Below are positions 21,518 through 35,400 of a DNA stretch of 64,000 nucleotides, in pieces; position 1 is the stretch's first letter, and every line of letters begins with the position of its first letter. The position numbers were made by a program, and so were the translations under genes. Under the pieces are notes generated by a model. The model saw only the letters and a list, made by a program, of their open reading frames with translations, was not told the origin of the DNA and searched no databases. This DNA comes from Rehmannia glutinosa. Lineage: Eukaryota > Streptophyta > Magnoliopsida > Lamiales > Orobanchaceae. The stretch lies in the NCBI GenBank assembly GCA_016081115.2, contig JABTTQ020001084.1, positions 62,001 to 126,000 of the forward strand. The letters run 5' to 3'.

Positions 21518-24500
21518 TGCTGGATTAGAATGGGTTTTTGTTGTATTTGTAGTTTGAATTTGATGTAATGGTTTTGTAGAACAATATGTAATGGAAGTTT
21601 TGATTATCAAGATTTGTAACTCATATGTTCATATCTAATTATATTTGATATGTCTGCTGCTTGATATGCTGTCCTTGGTGGAAAAGAGTAAGCCAGAGTT
21701 ATCTCCTAAATTTTTTTTTGTAACACCTTAATCCCTGGACTTAGTGTTTTGCTCACACTATACCCTCTGGGGAGTTGGTAATTAAAGTGTACAAAAAAAA
21801 CTAGTTCAGGAGGTAAAATGTCACAAAAAAGTTAAGGGGGCAAAGTGTAAAAACTAACATAGTTTATAGAACTTAGTATAATTAACCACACATTATTTGA
21901 TAGGCAACGTTTGGGACTATACTAGAAACGGGCATTTTTCAAACAAGTTGAGATATTTCAGACAACATGGAAAGAGCGGGGAGAGTGATCACCAAACCCA
22001 ATTCGTTCGGTAGTAAGATTTCTTGTTTCACTTTGTGTGTTCCATTATGATTGACACGTTTTGATATGATTAATATGTGGTGATGATTTTTAAGATGTAT
22101 TTACACGTGTCGATCATACAATGGAGTGGTTATGCAGTGTAACAGAAAATCTAATCACAATTCAGTCTCTCAAACAAAACCAATGTTTCGTCTTTATGTT
22201 TTGGAACAATGCCAAGTATATTGCGGCGTCATGCGTACAGTAATGACATTATGTTCTCTATACCATATTCACACGGTGAAACACCAGATGAATGAGAGTT
22301 CCTTAGCGTCGAGTATGGACATGAGATTGGTAAATTGTGAACTCATACTTGTCTATCAAAATTTGATTTCAAATTTAACCTTATGCTTCAATAAGTTTTA
22401 CTTTATCCTAACATGTTATTCAAAATTCAATTTCAAATTTTCCCTCAACTGGCAAACATTTCTTAGAACTTCAGTAAGCTTTACTGTTTCTTCCAAAAGT
22501 TGGTATTTCTTAAAGATTTTTTGAATAAATGCGAAATTTCTTAAAGATGACATACTTGACTTTGGAGCAATGTTTACCTTTCTCCCCTCTCTACTTGCAT
22601 TTAAATATTATATTATACTTAAAAAAGAAATATGACACTTTCAACCTGTAAAATATTACATCAGTTAAAATTTTGATTAATTCAAATTTAATAATCCTTT
22701 TAATCAACTTTTATGTGCATACCTTGGATAAAATTTGAAAAAATGCATTTCTATTAATTCGAATTTTGATTCTTCTGTACAAGTATTTACAAAATTTATC
22801 TAAAGGAGTTCATTATTTTATAAGAAAATTTTTTATTGTCACAGAAACAAGTCACAGCTCAATTCGAATCTTCTATTTATTTAAATCTCAACTTGTATTT
22901 CATATAATGAATATATAAATACTAAAAATATAATATAAAACACCAAATTGGTTTCAAATGTAAAATGCCAACACCCAAATGCAACCTCAAATTCACCTCA
23001 AATGCATACCAAATTCACATTTCAATCCACACAAATTAGACAAACCATCAAATTTAGGATCTCTGATTCTCCTCCTCCACCGCCCCGCCGGTGGACGATG
23101 GGCGGCGACGCCACAATCGGTGCCCAAAAATATCCATAAATTTCTTCATTCTGCCGACCTTCCACCTCAGATCTCTAAAAATAACTCAAAAGCACCACAA
23201 AGCTTTAAGAATTCATGGATCCCCCGATTATCACAGTGCTGCTCATTTCTTCTCCGTCAACAAAATGAGGAAATTGAAGTTCAGGATATAAAATACCCTT
23301 TTGCTCTGAAGAAGGTTGGGACTTGGGGCGGGTAGAGCATAAAAAAGGGTTTGTTGAAATGTGACGCCACCTATATATTACCTCAGTTTGGTTGTCTTTT
23401 ATCTTTAATTAATAATAAATGGTGCAGATGGTTGAATGGGGTGGTCCCCACACCATGAAAACCTTCATTGGTAATCCGCGCACTTTCTTTTGTGGATTTC
23501 CTTTTCTGCCCTTAAGCAAAATCTTTTGATCTTTTTCCAATTTTGTTTGTTTATTTATATATTGCTTTCAGTATCATCTATATGTATATATATGTGACTA
23601 GAATAACACTTGTGTGTTACACATAATTTATCCAAATATTAAAAAATAAAAATAAAAATTTAAAAGAGTATCATATAGAAAGTTACTTCAAATTTTGAAA
23701 AACTTTTTTGGAAAACTATATTATCTATTATGGGTGTTTGTTCATCTTTTCTGCATTTTATTTTATACATATAAATATAATATAATAACTTCAAAGATAT
23801 AAATTTAAAGATACAATAAATTAAAATGATAACAAGTTTAAAATATAGTGTAGATAGAATCCTTGATTTTTTAATTATTTATTATCTTTTAAGTTCAATA
23901 TAAAAAATTTCCAAGCATGAAAAACATAGAAAAATCCCAAGAGATAGCAACGTTTCTTTTAGAATCCAAAAGAGAAAATATATTTTTTTCTGAAAATACT
24001 TGTTTTCTGCATTTTATTTGAAACTTATAAAATAATATAATATAATAACTTAAAAGATAAAAAATTTAAAATATAGTGTATATATAATCCTTGATTTTTG
24101 GGTTATTGTTATCTTTTAAATTTGTTATTTGGATTATTTGTTATCTTTTAAATTTATACATAGGGTTGTCACATGGATAAATGCGAACCCGCTATGAAGA
24201 ATTAGAAGAATGGAAGAATGAGAAGTTGATAAATACCCAAAATTAATGAAGTGAAGACATGTGTCAACTTTGTTTTTTCTTTTATTATATAGGATAGACA
24301 ACAAATTTGTTTCTAAACATATTTTTCACATAAAATACATCTTACACATTATTGTATAATTTTATGGTAAAATATGTAATTTATTTAAGTTTTATTATAT
24401 TATATATGTGCAAAATCTATATGTAATAAATAAGTATGTGAATATTGGTAAATTTTGTTTATGACCTTATTAAAAGTATTATTATATAAAACTCACATTT

Positions 24501-25846
24501 CCAAATTTGTGGGGCTTTTTGACATTATACTGTAAATTTAAAAGTAACTTGACAATATATTTTTGTGGCATATTGTGTTTTTAAGTGGAGGCGCGAAACA
24601 AGCATTTGAGCCTTTATATAATGCTCGATTGCATGTTGCGTTTTTTTTCTTTTCCCAAATGGCAAAAAGAAGCTCAATTGCATATTGTGCTTCTTATCAT
24701 TGGTTTTCCCTGATGACAAAAAAGAAGCGCAATATGAGTTTGAGCCTCCTGCAAACTTTTCAACTTCAAATGTAAGCACAATATCATATTCCAATTCATT
24801 TTTTTATATAAAAAAAAATTCATGCAAGAAGCGAATGCATGAAAATCCACATAATATCATGTCCTGTCCTGTCCACTATTAAATGGGACATGTGACGTCT
24901 GAAAATTCGGACACATGAAAAATGTATATCCACTGTATTAAGATATTACATAGTGGTTATATCTATTGTTCTAAAAATCTCTGTCTAACCCTAATTTATT
25001 TCCGCCTATGTGTTAGACTCCATTTGTCCGGCTAAATTATTCTTCCAATTAGGCCGCACCTAACCCTGCCCAGACTCTGCCTAGGTGCTAATTCCCAATT
25101 TGTCAATTATTCAGCGTCTAACGCTTTTTAGAACATTTGTTATATCTCATATAACTGTAAACAAACCACTATTTAAAATCACAAAAAAAAAACTTTGTTT
25201 AAGAAAACAAAACATAAAGTGAATTTTCCCTTGATATTAAACAATACAACAAGTATTGGGATTTTCATCTAAAAAAACTTTTTTGGGGAACTGAAATTTT
25301 TTTAATCACATGATAATAATTATATAAATGGATAAGCGCAATTCAAGACTGCGCTTCATTTTTCTTTGTCTTCTAGCGCCAGGCGCAATGGCACTTCTTG
25401 TTTAAATATTAAAAAAAAATCAGTAACTTCTTCAGGCACAAATCATTTTTGCTCTTCATTTGTATTAAAAAAAAAAAGGAACATATAAGGCACAACATTG
25501 GTTAAGCCTTTTATAAAGGCTCAATCCTACACTTAAAAATACAGGGTGGCACAAAAATACAATATTTTGTCAAATTACTTTGAAATTTACAATACAATGT
25601 CAAAAAGCCCAAATTTGTGTGAGTAATACGTTAACTATTGTATTTTTTTCTTAAATTTTAATATATTTTTTTTCATTTTTAATCAAATTTTGACATATAA
25701 TATATCAAATTAATCACCTTTTTACGATCTTAAGTTTGACACTCATATTGCATATATAAAATAAAATATACACATAATAAATAAAAAATATGTAATATAC
25801 ATTTACTTATTTTTTTATTTTGTAATGGGGTTTAAAAATTATAGTT
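21518..25846. other. AT-rich intergenic region
   Basis: No gene is supported. A GC-richer patch at about 23060-23340 includes a 118-codon open frame (22979-23335) without a recognisable domain. A degenerate GGCACTAATT/CTAGGTG-type repeat lies at about 25020-25140. The remainder is low-complexity AT-rich sequence with many short A and T runs. Confidence 0.5.
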
Positions 25847-26160
25847 GCGATTGGATATATTTTCATTTTAGAAATTTTATTTATGCTAAAGGATAATGTG
25901 AAAAACTTATTAGGGAGAATAAGTGATATTTTAGGAGATGAGAATGGATACGAGAAGAAAATATAATAGTGAAATATGATATGGTATAAAAAAAAAGTAA
26001 AAAATAATGATTGTATATGATTGGTAGTTAAAAATACGTGAGTGCGTGAATAGTGAAATTTATGGAAACTATGTAATGATGATTTATTTTTTCTGAAGAG
26101 TGGGTAGATGTGATAGGCGTAAGAAAAAGTAAAAGAAAAAAGTAGAGTGAATGAATAATG
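25847..26160. mobile_element. GCGATTGGAT MITE, truncated copy
   Basis: It starts GCGATTGGATATATTTTC and shares GTGAATAGTGAAATTT and GTAGATGTGAT with the interrupted copy at 17512. The right terminus is missing. Confidence 0.6.
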
Positions 26161-26334
26161 TATTAACTATTTGTCTAATTATATGATTTTATAACCAAAT
26201 TTATTTATGTTTATAATTTGATCATTTATTGAAATTCTAGTGTTTTTGTTCAATCACTAAAAAATATTTTTGTAAAAATACAGTTCGTCCATCGCATGGT
26301 TTGGAAAAACCAAATATGAAAACCCGAATAAATA

Positions 26335-26613
26335 TATTCCCTCCATCCCAATAAGATAGACAAGTAGAGTATTTCACACAGATTAAAAGAACATAGTAAA
26401 TGTAGTTGTGATCATAATATTTTTCCATATTCTTCCTACTTTGCCCTTACATTAAATGATAATATATCATTGTTGGTCTCAAGCAAAGTGAACTAAATAG
26501 GGTACTTTAGTCTATTGTTGTGTAGTTAATACTCTCAATAAGAAAACAAACACATAATTTGGGTGGACGAACAAAAAATGAAAGATGGGGCTATCTTATT
26601 GGGATGAAGAGTA
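26335..26613. mobile_element. Stowaway-type MITE
   Basis: It begins TTCCCTCCATCCCAATAAGA (26337) and ends CTATCTTATTGGGATGAAGAG (reverse complement CTCTTCATCCCAATAAGATAG). TA is duplicated on each side (26335-26336, 26612-26613). The CTCCCTCC-type termini and TA target are diagnostic of Stowaway (Tc1/Mariner) elements. 275 bp, non-coding. Confidence 0.88.
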
Positions 26614-27442
26614 ATAATTAGGAAATCCAAATAATGCAGTACAAAATCCACATCAAATCTCAAAAAATTAAAAATTGACTTAAAAACATTAATAAATAAA
26701 AATACATGACAAAATCTGCAACATATAAAAATATCCCAAAAAATTAAATCTAGTAAAATCAATAATCAATAAGTTACTAAAATTATGTCTTGTTGTCTCC
26801 TATTTTATTAATTAATCTACTTAGTTATTCTATTTATTTGCATTATTTTTTTAATTATTGTTACACGATCGCCTATTACAAAAATATATGCCCCCAATTT
26901 ACACATAAAAGCAACTTTTAAAAATAAAATTACATCCGAATTTACTACTACAAATTTGAAAAACAAAATATGCCACCAATCTTCATTCTTATTAAGGATA
27001 AATATGATAAAAAATACAATGGACGATGAAGTTGCACCTTCTGCGGTTTTATGAGAATCAACTATCGAAAACCAAACACAAATAAATAGGCTTGAATGTA
27101 TTAATGTATGATATGTTTTTCTCTCTCTTTTTTTGTCTTTATCAATAAAAAATTAAATCCTATTTCTCGTATATCGTGTGATGCTATTTTTAAATTATTA
27201 CAGTGCAGTAATATCTCATAGAACTATATATTAAGAAAATGCAAATTTCACAGTACAAAACGTATGTATCACAGATACACAATCCATGCATTGCACGGAA
27301 TTTCATCTAGTCATTTATTAATAACAATGTGCATATTGCTTTCTCTCAATTCGCAGATTTTTTTTTTAACTCCAACTGTTGTAACTAATAAGAATTATTA
27401 TTATAATTCCATTTAACAATGTGCATCTTTTTTTCTCAAATT
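26614..27442. other. AT-rich intergenic DNA
   Basis: No gene or clear repeat is recognised. Confidence 0.5.
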
Positions 27443-27766
27443 CCGATTGGATATGTTTCCATTAGGGAGATATTTTTTTAATAAAAAATAGTGGTTAAAA
27501 AAATTGAGAGAAGAAAAAGGAATTTTGGAATTATAATTATATATGAGATGAAAATGTAATGATAAAAAATTAATTTGATTTAAAAATATAAAATAATGAA
27601 TAAATATGATTAGTAGTTGAGAATATGTGAGTGGTTAAATGAAAAACGTGTAATAATGATTGATGATTTTATTTAACAAAAATAATTAGATGTGTTTGAT
27701 GGAAGAAAAGTGAAAGTGAATAAATGACATTTTTTTCAAAAATTTTCATTTCATTCACATTTTTTA
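27443..27766. mobile_element. GCGATTGGAT MITE, third copy
   Basis: It starts CCGATTGGATATGTTTCC and shares GAGATGAAAATGTAATGATAA and ATAATGATTGATG phrases with the copies at 17512 and 25847. It ends near TTTTCATTTCATTCACATTT, the subterminal motif of the family. Confidence 0.6.
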
Positions 27767-28010
27767 GTAAAGAATTCTCAGTAGTAAAAAAAATCCTAAA
27801 AAAATCTTATATATATATATAGTCACAACCTAAATATAGATAAATTGTTCTCCAAAATTCTTCTAGGATAACATTTTTTTTTTTCGAAAACTCTTCTAGA
27901 ATAACATCTAAAAATACATAAAAAGTAGCCTTAACAAGGACAAGATAGTAAAAGTCTCCCAACCGAAGTCGGCTTTTAACGTTCCGCTCGTTGTGACGAG
28001 ATCCATCTGA

Positions 28011-28261
28011 CACGTCACGTGCCCAAAGCGAGTTTTCTTCACATACACGTCTTTTTTATCCACGTCATCACTTCACTGGGACCCACACACTTCCCCAACC
28101 CTAAAATTCACCCCAAACCTCAAACGCTTGATCCAACGCTGCTCGATCGTACACGTGTCCGGACAGCCGTATCTACACCGTCGATGACAGATGTTCCGGT
28201 CAACTCCCTCCAGCCAGCAAACAAATCATTCCCACCCTTGGATCATCTTTCCCTTATAAAT
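28011..28261 (+). promoter_or_regulatory. Promoter of the GTE bromodomain gene: two G-boxes and TATA
   Basis: CACGTG cores occur at 28016-28021 (within CACGTCACGTGCC) and 28152-28157 (within ACACGTGTCC). A TATA-like CTTATAAATT lies at about 28253-28261, some 335 bases before the ATG. G-boxes bind plant bZIP and bHLH factors (established). Their use here is inference. Confidence 0.5.
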
Positions 28262-28594
28262 TGACGGCGCAGAAGCTGCCCGAAGTTTCATCGGGCAGAT
28301 CTCATCGCCTTTAAGAGGCACCCCTTCGCCTTCTCAATTCTCGCTCAAACCCTAACACCCTTTTCGCCCAACGTTAGGTGTTAATCTTTTTCCTCTTTCT
28401 GCCAAATATCTTAATCTCCTCACTGTCTTGTTTTAGATCTTTAGAAATCGCAATCGTAATCTTAATCGCTGTGGTGGTGATTCGATAAGGGTTTTTCTTG
28501 ACGGAAGAAAGATTCCGGCTACTTAATACATGTTTTTTTGGGGAAAGTGCTGCCGGAGATTCGTCGGAGCTGAGAGCCGCCGGCGGTGCAATTT

Positions 28595-30639
28595 ATGGCG
28601 TCTGCCGTGTTAGCAAGCCAGAATGAGTCGAGCTGGGCCCACATGGGAAAGACTCCATACTCTAATCCTCACCTAAATGCTAACCCTAACCCTAACCCTA
28701 ACCCGAAGAAGAAGCAAAAGCAATTCCACCACGCCGCTGCAAACGGTTTCGCCGGCCGTCATCACAGCAGCAACATCAACAACAGCAGGAACGTCGATTC
28801 ACCAGCCGTCACGCAGACAGCATCTGACGACGCCTATTCTTTCAACCAGACGTCCACCAGCCGCAACGCTGCCAATTACGGGGGTTACTTGTCCATCAAC
28901 GTTGCCTCGTGCACAAAATCCGAGCTCCTCGAGCTCCGGAAACGGCTGTCCGCAGAGCTTGATCAGATCCGCGATTTACGAGACCGGATTGAGTCTGGTC
29001 AATTCAACATTGTCGAGAACCCTAGATCTCAAGCGAAACCGAAAAAGTTCACTGGAAACAAGAGGCACGGGGCTGTTGTTGGATCGGTTCCCAAGAAATT
29101 GTCCAATGTATATGACAATGGCATTGCGGACGCCGTTAATTTTGAGGGTTTGTTGAAGGAATGCAGCAAAATTGTGGCAAAATTAATAAAGCACAAGTTT
29201 GGGTATGTCTTCAAAACGCCGGTGGATGCTGTGACTTTGGGGCTTCACGATTATCATTTGATTGTGAAACGTCCCATGGACCTGGGTACTGTGAAAGCAA
29301 ACCTTGCCAAGAATTTGTATCGGACGCCTATTGAATTTGCTGCTGATGTGAGGTTGACTTTTAACAATGCGTTGCTGTACAACCCTAAAAGCGATCCTGT
29401 TAATGGGATGGCAGAGCAGTTGTTGGCCCGATTTGAGGAATTGTTTAGGCCGATACAAGAGAATATTGATCACTCTCTGGACCAGCGGAGAGAGAGGGAG
29501 CCTCCGGAGTTCAGGGTCAATGATGAATTGCAGTATCGGGGCTTCGAGGAATTGCAAGGGAGTTCATGGAATAATCATGCTAACCAGGTAATTGCTTCTC
29601 CAGTGAGGGGAAGAAGACAAAGCCAAAAGTTAGTCCTGTTCCAATTGCACAGGTTTTGAAGAAACCCGATAGAATGCAAGCTCATTCTAGTGCTTCAACG
29701 GCTTCAAATCCTCCTCCCCCTGCAATGAATCAGCAGCCACTGAAGCAGGAGCAATTTCCGCCCTCTCCTGTGAGAGCTCCTAGTGTGCCTTCCCCAGTGA
29801 GAGCTCCTAATTTACCGGTTAAGGAGCAAAAAGGTGGGAGAGGTGGAACAGGAAGCTGCCAAAGCCAAGAGCAAAAGATCCAGATAAAGAGAGATGAGTA
29901 TGGAAGAGAAGCAGAAGCTTGGACTTGGCTTGCAGAGTTTGCCTCAAGAAAAAATGCCACAATTGGTACAAATTATAAGGAAGAGGAATGAGCACTTGGC
30001 TCAAGATGGAGACGAAATTGAGCTCGACATTGAGGCCCTTGATACGGAGACGCTTTGGGAGCTTGATCGTTTTGTTACCAATTGGAAGAAAATGGTGAGT
30101 AAGACTAAGCGACAAGCGTTGATGAACAACCATCAAGCTGTTGGAATTGCTGCGCGGACCAGTCCCATTGCTGATGCTGAAGCTGATGATATGGTAATAC
30201 TTAATGCTTTAATTGTTTATAGTTCTAGTTTGTTTTCTTGCTTAGCATGTAGATTGCTGGTTACTTATTGAATTGAATGTTGTATAGGGTGCAATGAGCG
30301 ACAAGAACGACGATGACTCGGGGAAGAAATTGAAAGATAACGATGAAGAAGATGTAGATATTGATGATGATATGCCAGCAACCAGCTTTCCTCCTGTGGA
30401 AATTGAAAAGGATGAAGGGATTGTTGGTGGAGTTGGTCATGATAATGATGATCGAGGCAATGCAAGCAGTAGCTCAAGCAGTTCGGGCAGCTCTAGCAGT
30501 GATTCGTCGTCCTCCAGTGGTATTGATACTGATTCTTCTTGCGTTTCTACTTTGTGTTGAGGAACTGTTGTTCCTTGGAATTGAAAGTATGAAAAAAAGA
30601 AGGGGAAAATTTTCATGACAGCGCTCATTGGTTTGAGCT

Positions 30640-30671
<32 letters not shown>

Positions 30672-30734
30672 ACAGATTCTGATTCAGGGAGCTCATCTGG
30701 GAGTGAATCAGATGCAGATGATGCACATTCCTGA
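28595..30734 (+). CDS. GTE-type bromodomain and NET-domain transcription factor (three frame breaks)
   Basis: Coding parts are 28595-30193, 30288-30519 and 30676-30734, with GT-AG introns. The start MASAVLASQNES matches the conserved N-terminus of plant GTE proteins. A bromodomain occupies about residues 184-290, with the WPF-shelf region degenerate (YVFKTPVD), HDYHLIVKRPMDLGTVK, and the acetyl-lysine-binding Asn in LLYNPKSD. The NET domain (MSMEEKQKLGLGLQSLP to ETLWELDRFV) lies at 29894-30091. A Ser/Asp-rich tail ends ESDADDAHS. The protein reads acetylated histones in the nucleus (family knowledge). Between bromodomain and NET the frame slips three times: at GGGG 29607-29610, GG 29851-29852 and AAA 29886-29888. 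One extra base in each run restores continuity. Either the assembly has homopolymer errors or the gene is recently inactivated; I favour errors. Confidence 0.88.
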
Positions 30735-32438
30735 TGATCATATTTAAGCTGTCTCCTAATATTTGAGTATTTGATGATGGACTTGGAACTGGGTCTCTCT
30801 TAATGTTTCAATAAATAAGCATGTTTGTTGATGAGGTATAATTTTGCATACTGAGTGGTTTTGATCTTTATGTTCTCGTTCTACTTTGTTTAGTCCATTC
30901 TTCAATCTTCTCAAGCTTTGAATCCCTCTTTTTGCAGAGAGTGGCAAATGTAACCAAGTTGCTCTGGGAAGTGATGATTGTAGAAGTTTGTCAAACCACA
31001 TATATTTCATTAATCATATGGTTGTTGGCATATGTTTGAAATTGTCAAATCATGGAATTTTAGTGTAGAATAGGGAAAAAGAATAGTAGGGGGATAGAGC
31101 CCCAGAGGAATGTAGATAGCCTGATGGGATAGATGATGATACTCTGTACAGTTTTACCACATAAACTAGTGGGCAAAAATTTCTAATGAAACTAATCTTT
31201 TATTTGTGCAATATTGTTGGTCTTGTTTCCAGTTCTCTTTTATAATCAAGTCCCAAATATTTGGTAATCTGGGATAGCATTAACTGGCGAACAGAAAATC
31301 ATATGCCTATGAATGCTCTTGCAATTGCAGAGGAAAACAATTATTACACCGCCAGTGTGGTTAAGCAGCCTGGGAACAAAAGTGAAAGACAAAGCACGTG
31401 GGTCATGAGGTTGCCAGGCATGTTTTTGTGGGGATATTTGATACACAACCGAAAGCAACAATTATATATATATCACCTGAATTTTGGCATGTGCATTACC
31501 TCGGTGTTTAGAGATCTTTCAGATTGTGGATCAGTTCCTTCGCTTACTTGTCAAAGTTTCAATTTTTATATGTTCTCTCTTTGGTTGAAGTCAAATATAA
31601 GTGTGATATTAATGCCCTTAGCGCCCCCCCTTAATGTTTTGGGATACTGAGAATTGAAAATGACACCTTCCACTCACTAAAAAATATCCATAAAATAGTG
31701 TAGAATAATTCATCTGTTGAAAAAGCGAAGTTGAACTTCGACTTGATCTTCAATCACTTCATATTAGTGTCCCAAGTGCATTCAAGATAAAGTGATTTGG
31801 GGTATTCTGTGTCTGGTCTCCTAGTCAGTAACCTTGTTTTAGATCAAATATTAATAAATAAAATTTAATTTAATGATCCAAAGATAAGGCCACCAGCATA
31901 AATTTTTTCATTAATCAACTTAAACCATGAAATGAGAAAAGTTTCCAGTCTGCCTCAGAACAAAGATCTAAAATATCTCTAAAGTCTAAGATATCTGCTG
32001 CCGCAATGTCTGTCTGCAAAGTGCAAATAGAGAGACAGAGTGGCACAATATAGAACGCGAATAGTTTTAGAAAAGTATTACATAAAAACCAGAAAAACAT
32101 ATGCATTCTACAATGACACACAAGAAGAAATCAACCTATAAAAAAGTTCAATGGTAGAATAGTCACAAGAAGAAAAGACAACAGTATGATCTGACTCAAA
32201 ATTGTGTTGGTCCTATAGCTTGTTAATTGTAATGGACCGAAAGACACCACCATATTGTTCGGTATGAACACTTTCGAACAGAACGAAAGCTAAATATAAA
32301 AAGGCTCAAACAAATATCCAATGCCTTAATAGGTCGAAACATATTTTCCAAAATCGATGACACAGGATGAAACTTGCCTCTGATTTTTCCTCAGCTGAGA
32401 GCTTCAAATACGAATCCACCAATGTCCGAAATAAAACT
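30735..32438. other. Intergenic region between the GTE and POL5 genes
   Basis: The 3' flanks of two converging genes. No gene, RNA or delimited transposon is recognised; open frames here show no domain. Confidence 0.5.
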
Positions 32439-35400
32439 TCAATCTTTCTGCTTCTTCAGAGCAAGAAATGTCTCGCCAAGTTGCGATTCACAAGCACTAT
32501 GACCATCTGGTTCCAAAGCTTTAAGAAAACTAGGGGTCAGTTTAAAAGTTGTTAAAATTTGGAACACCTTGCCGCAAAATTTGCGCACATCAGCTCGTCT
32601 AGACTGCTTTTCGGGCATATTGGTCAACAAATGCTTGATCAAATGGCATAGCTTGGGAAGATGGGTTTTCAACATCTTCGTTGAATCTACAGCAGTTTCA
32701 TCATTACTTGAAGAAAGTTGAGATGATTTTAATACCTCAGTCACCAAATCAAGGGCTTCAACTTGCCGGAACTGTGACTTGGCACTACTGCATTTCTCCA
32801 GAAGGAAGCCAAACAGGTGGCGGCCAATCCAAGGTCGCCTTTTAAATATTTCTTTCAGAAATTCGCATTTCATCTGGGATTTTTTGCTGTCAAAGTAGGC
32901 CACTAAAATATTCTGAAATATGTCACAAACCCTTTGCAGTTCAGACTCTGGGAAGTTTCTAGCGTCGATGATTTTTAGGATCCAAAATGTTGAATTTTGA
33001 GCGAGCGAATTTATCATTTTGTGCCGATTCCAGGAGGCAGACTGTTTCTTCTTCGATGGATTAGAAGCGGATTTTTTCCTCTTGAAAGGCTTTGCTGCCA
33101 ACTTCAAGTACTTTTCCAGGAGAGGTTCGAGTATTGCAAGCTGCACTGACTCACCTTTTGGATAGTCCTTAGCTTTGAATATTTTCTTTTGTATAATTCC
33201 CCATATGCGCTGGCCAAGCTGCTCGCTTCCTTCTGTTGTTTGTGGATTAGCAAATGCTTGAGCTAGGTTTGAAAACACTGTCACTACCTGCGGTTTACCT
33301 GCATATACACGATAAATAAAGTCAACACTTTTTGAGTGAACCATTTATGTGAGACACAACAAGTAGAACCATAGAGAAGAATTGACGTAAATCAATTGAC
33401 ACATCTTTAAACGACAGCATATTGGTGAAATTTAAGTGATCTGAAGTTTTTAGCCTAATTACAAAAAGCTCCAATTATCTTTCAAAATTATAAATACGCC
33501 CTTAAGGTGTTACAAACGCCCAAGTATTTACCATTTTACATTTTTACCTAACAAACACCCCCCTCTTCCTGAGGGTGCAAGTTGTAAAATAGAAACAAAT
33601 GTTGTAATTTTGAAAGATAACTGGGTTATTTTGAAATTAGGCTAAACCTCAGGGATAGTATTTGTAATTTATCCCTAAAAAGTTTGAAAGGTGCTCTAAA
33701 CAGCATATCCAAACCGCTGATAAGAAGAATTGGCAATGCCAAACCAGACATGACACGATACTCTAATGAATAATTCATTCCCATAAGTGAGCAACCACAC
33801 AGTAATAATTTAAGTAAACAAACTTGCCTGGATTTTCATGCAGGTAGATTTCCAGTAAAGAGAGAACACGGAGCTTAAAGAGCACGAGCTGAGAATGTGC
33901 AGTTTCTCCTCCAGCTTGGTTCTTCTTTTCCCTAAATATCCGTGCAAGATAAGTATCCATTCGAAACATTGCATCGTCATCCATTCCCTCATCAGAATCA
34001 TCATCAGAGCCCTCAGGAAGTTGAACAGCTACTGCATCAACTCCACCCACTGCCTCAGAATCATCTGTCTGCTCATCACTGTCAACAGTTTCACCCGTCT
34101 CGGCCTCGTCAGAATCTTCTGCTTCTTCAACACCAAGTAGATCGTCTTCAGCGTCGTCATCATCTTCATTATCTGTCTTTTGGTGTCGAGCTGGTTTTAA
34201 ATCTTTTCTGATGACCCGCAACATTCGGAGCAACCCATCATCCGTGATGTCATTACAAAAGAATTTGAAAACCTATAAAAGATATAATTAATGATTACTC
34301 TGTAAAATAGCAATGCTTAATAACTTCACGACAAAGAATCCGAATGTGAATCCTTTCTCGACAAGTAACATCATTATTTTTTATGCAAGCAGTCGCATCC
34401 TCTCCGGGGCAGAGCAATTACTTGACAAAGAAAAAATGTGAAAAACTCATTACACAGAAAAGACAGGATTTTTTACTATATTTGCATTCACCGAGGTAAA
34501 TAATTTTATTTTGCTTATATGGCCTCTCACACTCTCAGTATTATTAGAATTGACCATTGAGAAATTAAATCAACTGCTACTCCATTTCCAGCTCAGTTCT
34601 TAAAACCAAAACTCTATTGTCTAACCAGTGTTTGCCTCCTGTTTTAGGGACTGAAAATATAAGGGTTATACATGTAGCCCTTTCTTCTTCAGTATCAAAG
34701 GCTGTTATTTATTCAACTTCTATAGGTTTTTTTGGGATTCAAATTATGCTATTCCCTAAGCATGTATATTCTTTCTTTTGTCTAGCATCAAAACCTCCAA
34801 TACCCTGAACTCCTAACTTCTTGCAGATATATTTTTTTTCTCACCAGCCAATCCAACTTTATGTACATTGCGGGAACAACTATGATTTGCAACTTGAACT
34901 CATATTTCACTTTGACACGTCAAGTGTTCTCATGCTCATCGTCATCTCCACACATATAGCGACTAGAAACCACAATGGAGCCTCACTAAGTAAACATGAA
35001 GTGCATCTTAGTATAAATTATTAGCAATTAGGATCTCTATCTCAAATGACAACTAATTCAAAATGTTAAAAGGCTTGGACAACAGCAATGCTAGCAAACT
35101 AGACACGTACTGGGACTAGGGAGGCCATATGAGAATAACCGTAAATGACCATTATAACTGAATCTGCTCAACCTAATATAGTAAAATAACGGCATCACTC
35201 GGATCTGTCAAATATTGATTAGAAAGAGCTATACCTCCTAAAGATGTTTAGGGAAAGAGGTATAAAATATTTACTAAGCATTCAGTAACCAGTAAAGCGA
35301 ACATAAATGGTCCTCTGCTACTTACCTGCTCAATGGCAGATCGCATGGGAGCTGATGACTGAGGCAACAGAGACAGCATTGTGTCAACAAGTACGTCCAT

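Noticed and set aside
22979..23335. 118-codon open frame in a GC-richer patch
   Set aside because: No recognisable domain, no support from splice sites, and overlapping frames of similar length; treated as non-coding.
28679..28704. Interstitial telomere
   Set aside because: The unit is CTAACC, not the plant CCCTAAA type, only four copies occur, and it lies in frame within a conserved gene.
31200..31660. Open frames of 70-129 codons downstream of the GTE gene
   Set aside because: No domain, low-complexity AT-rich sequence, and no plausible splice structure.
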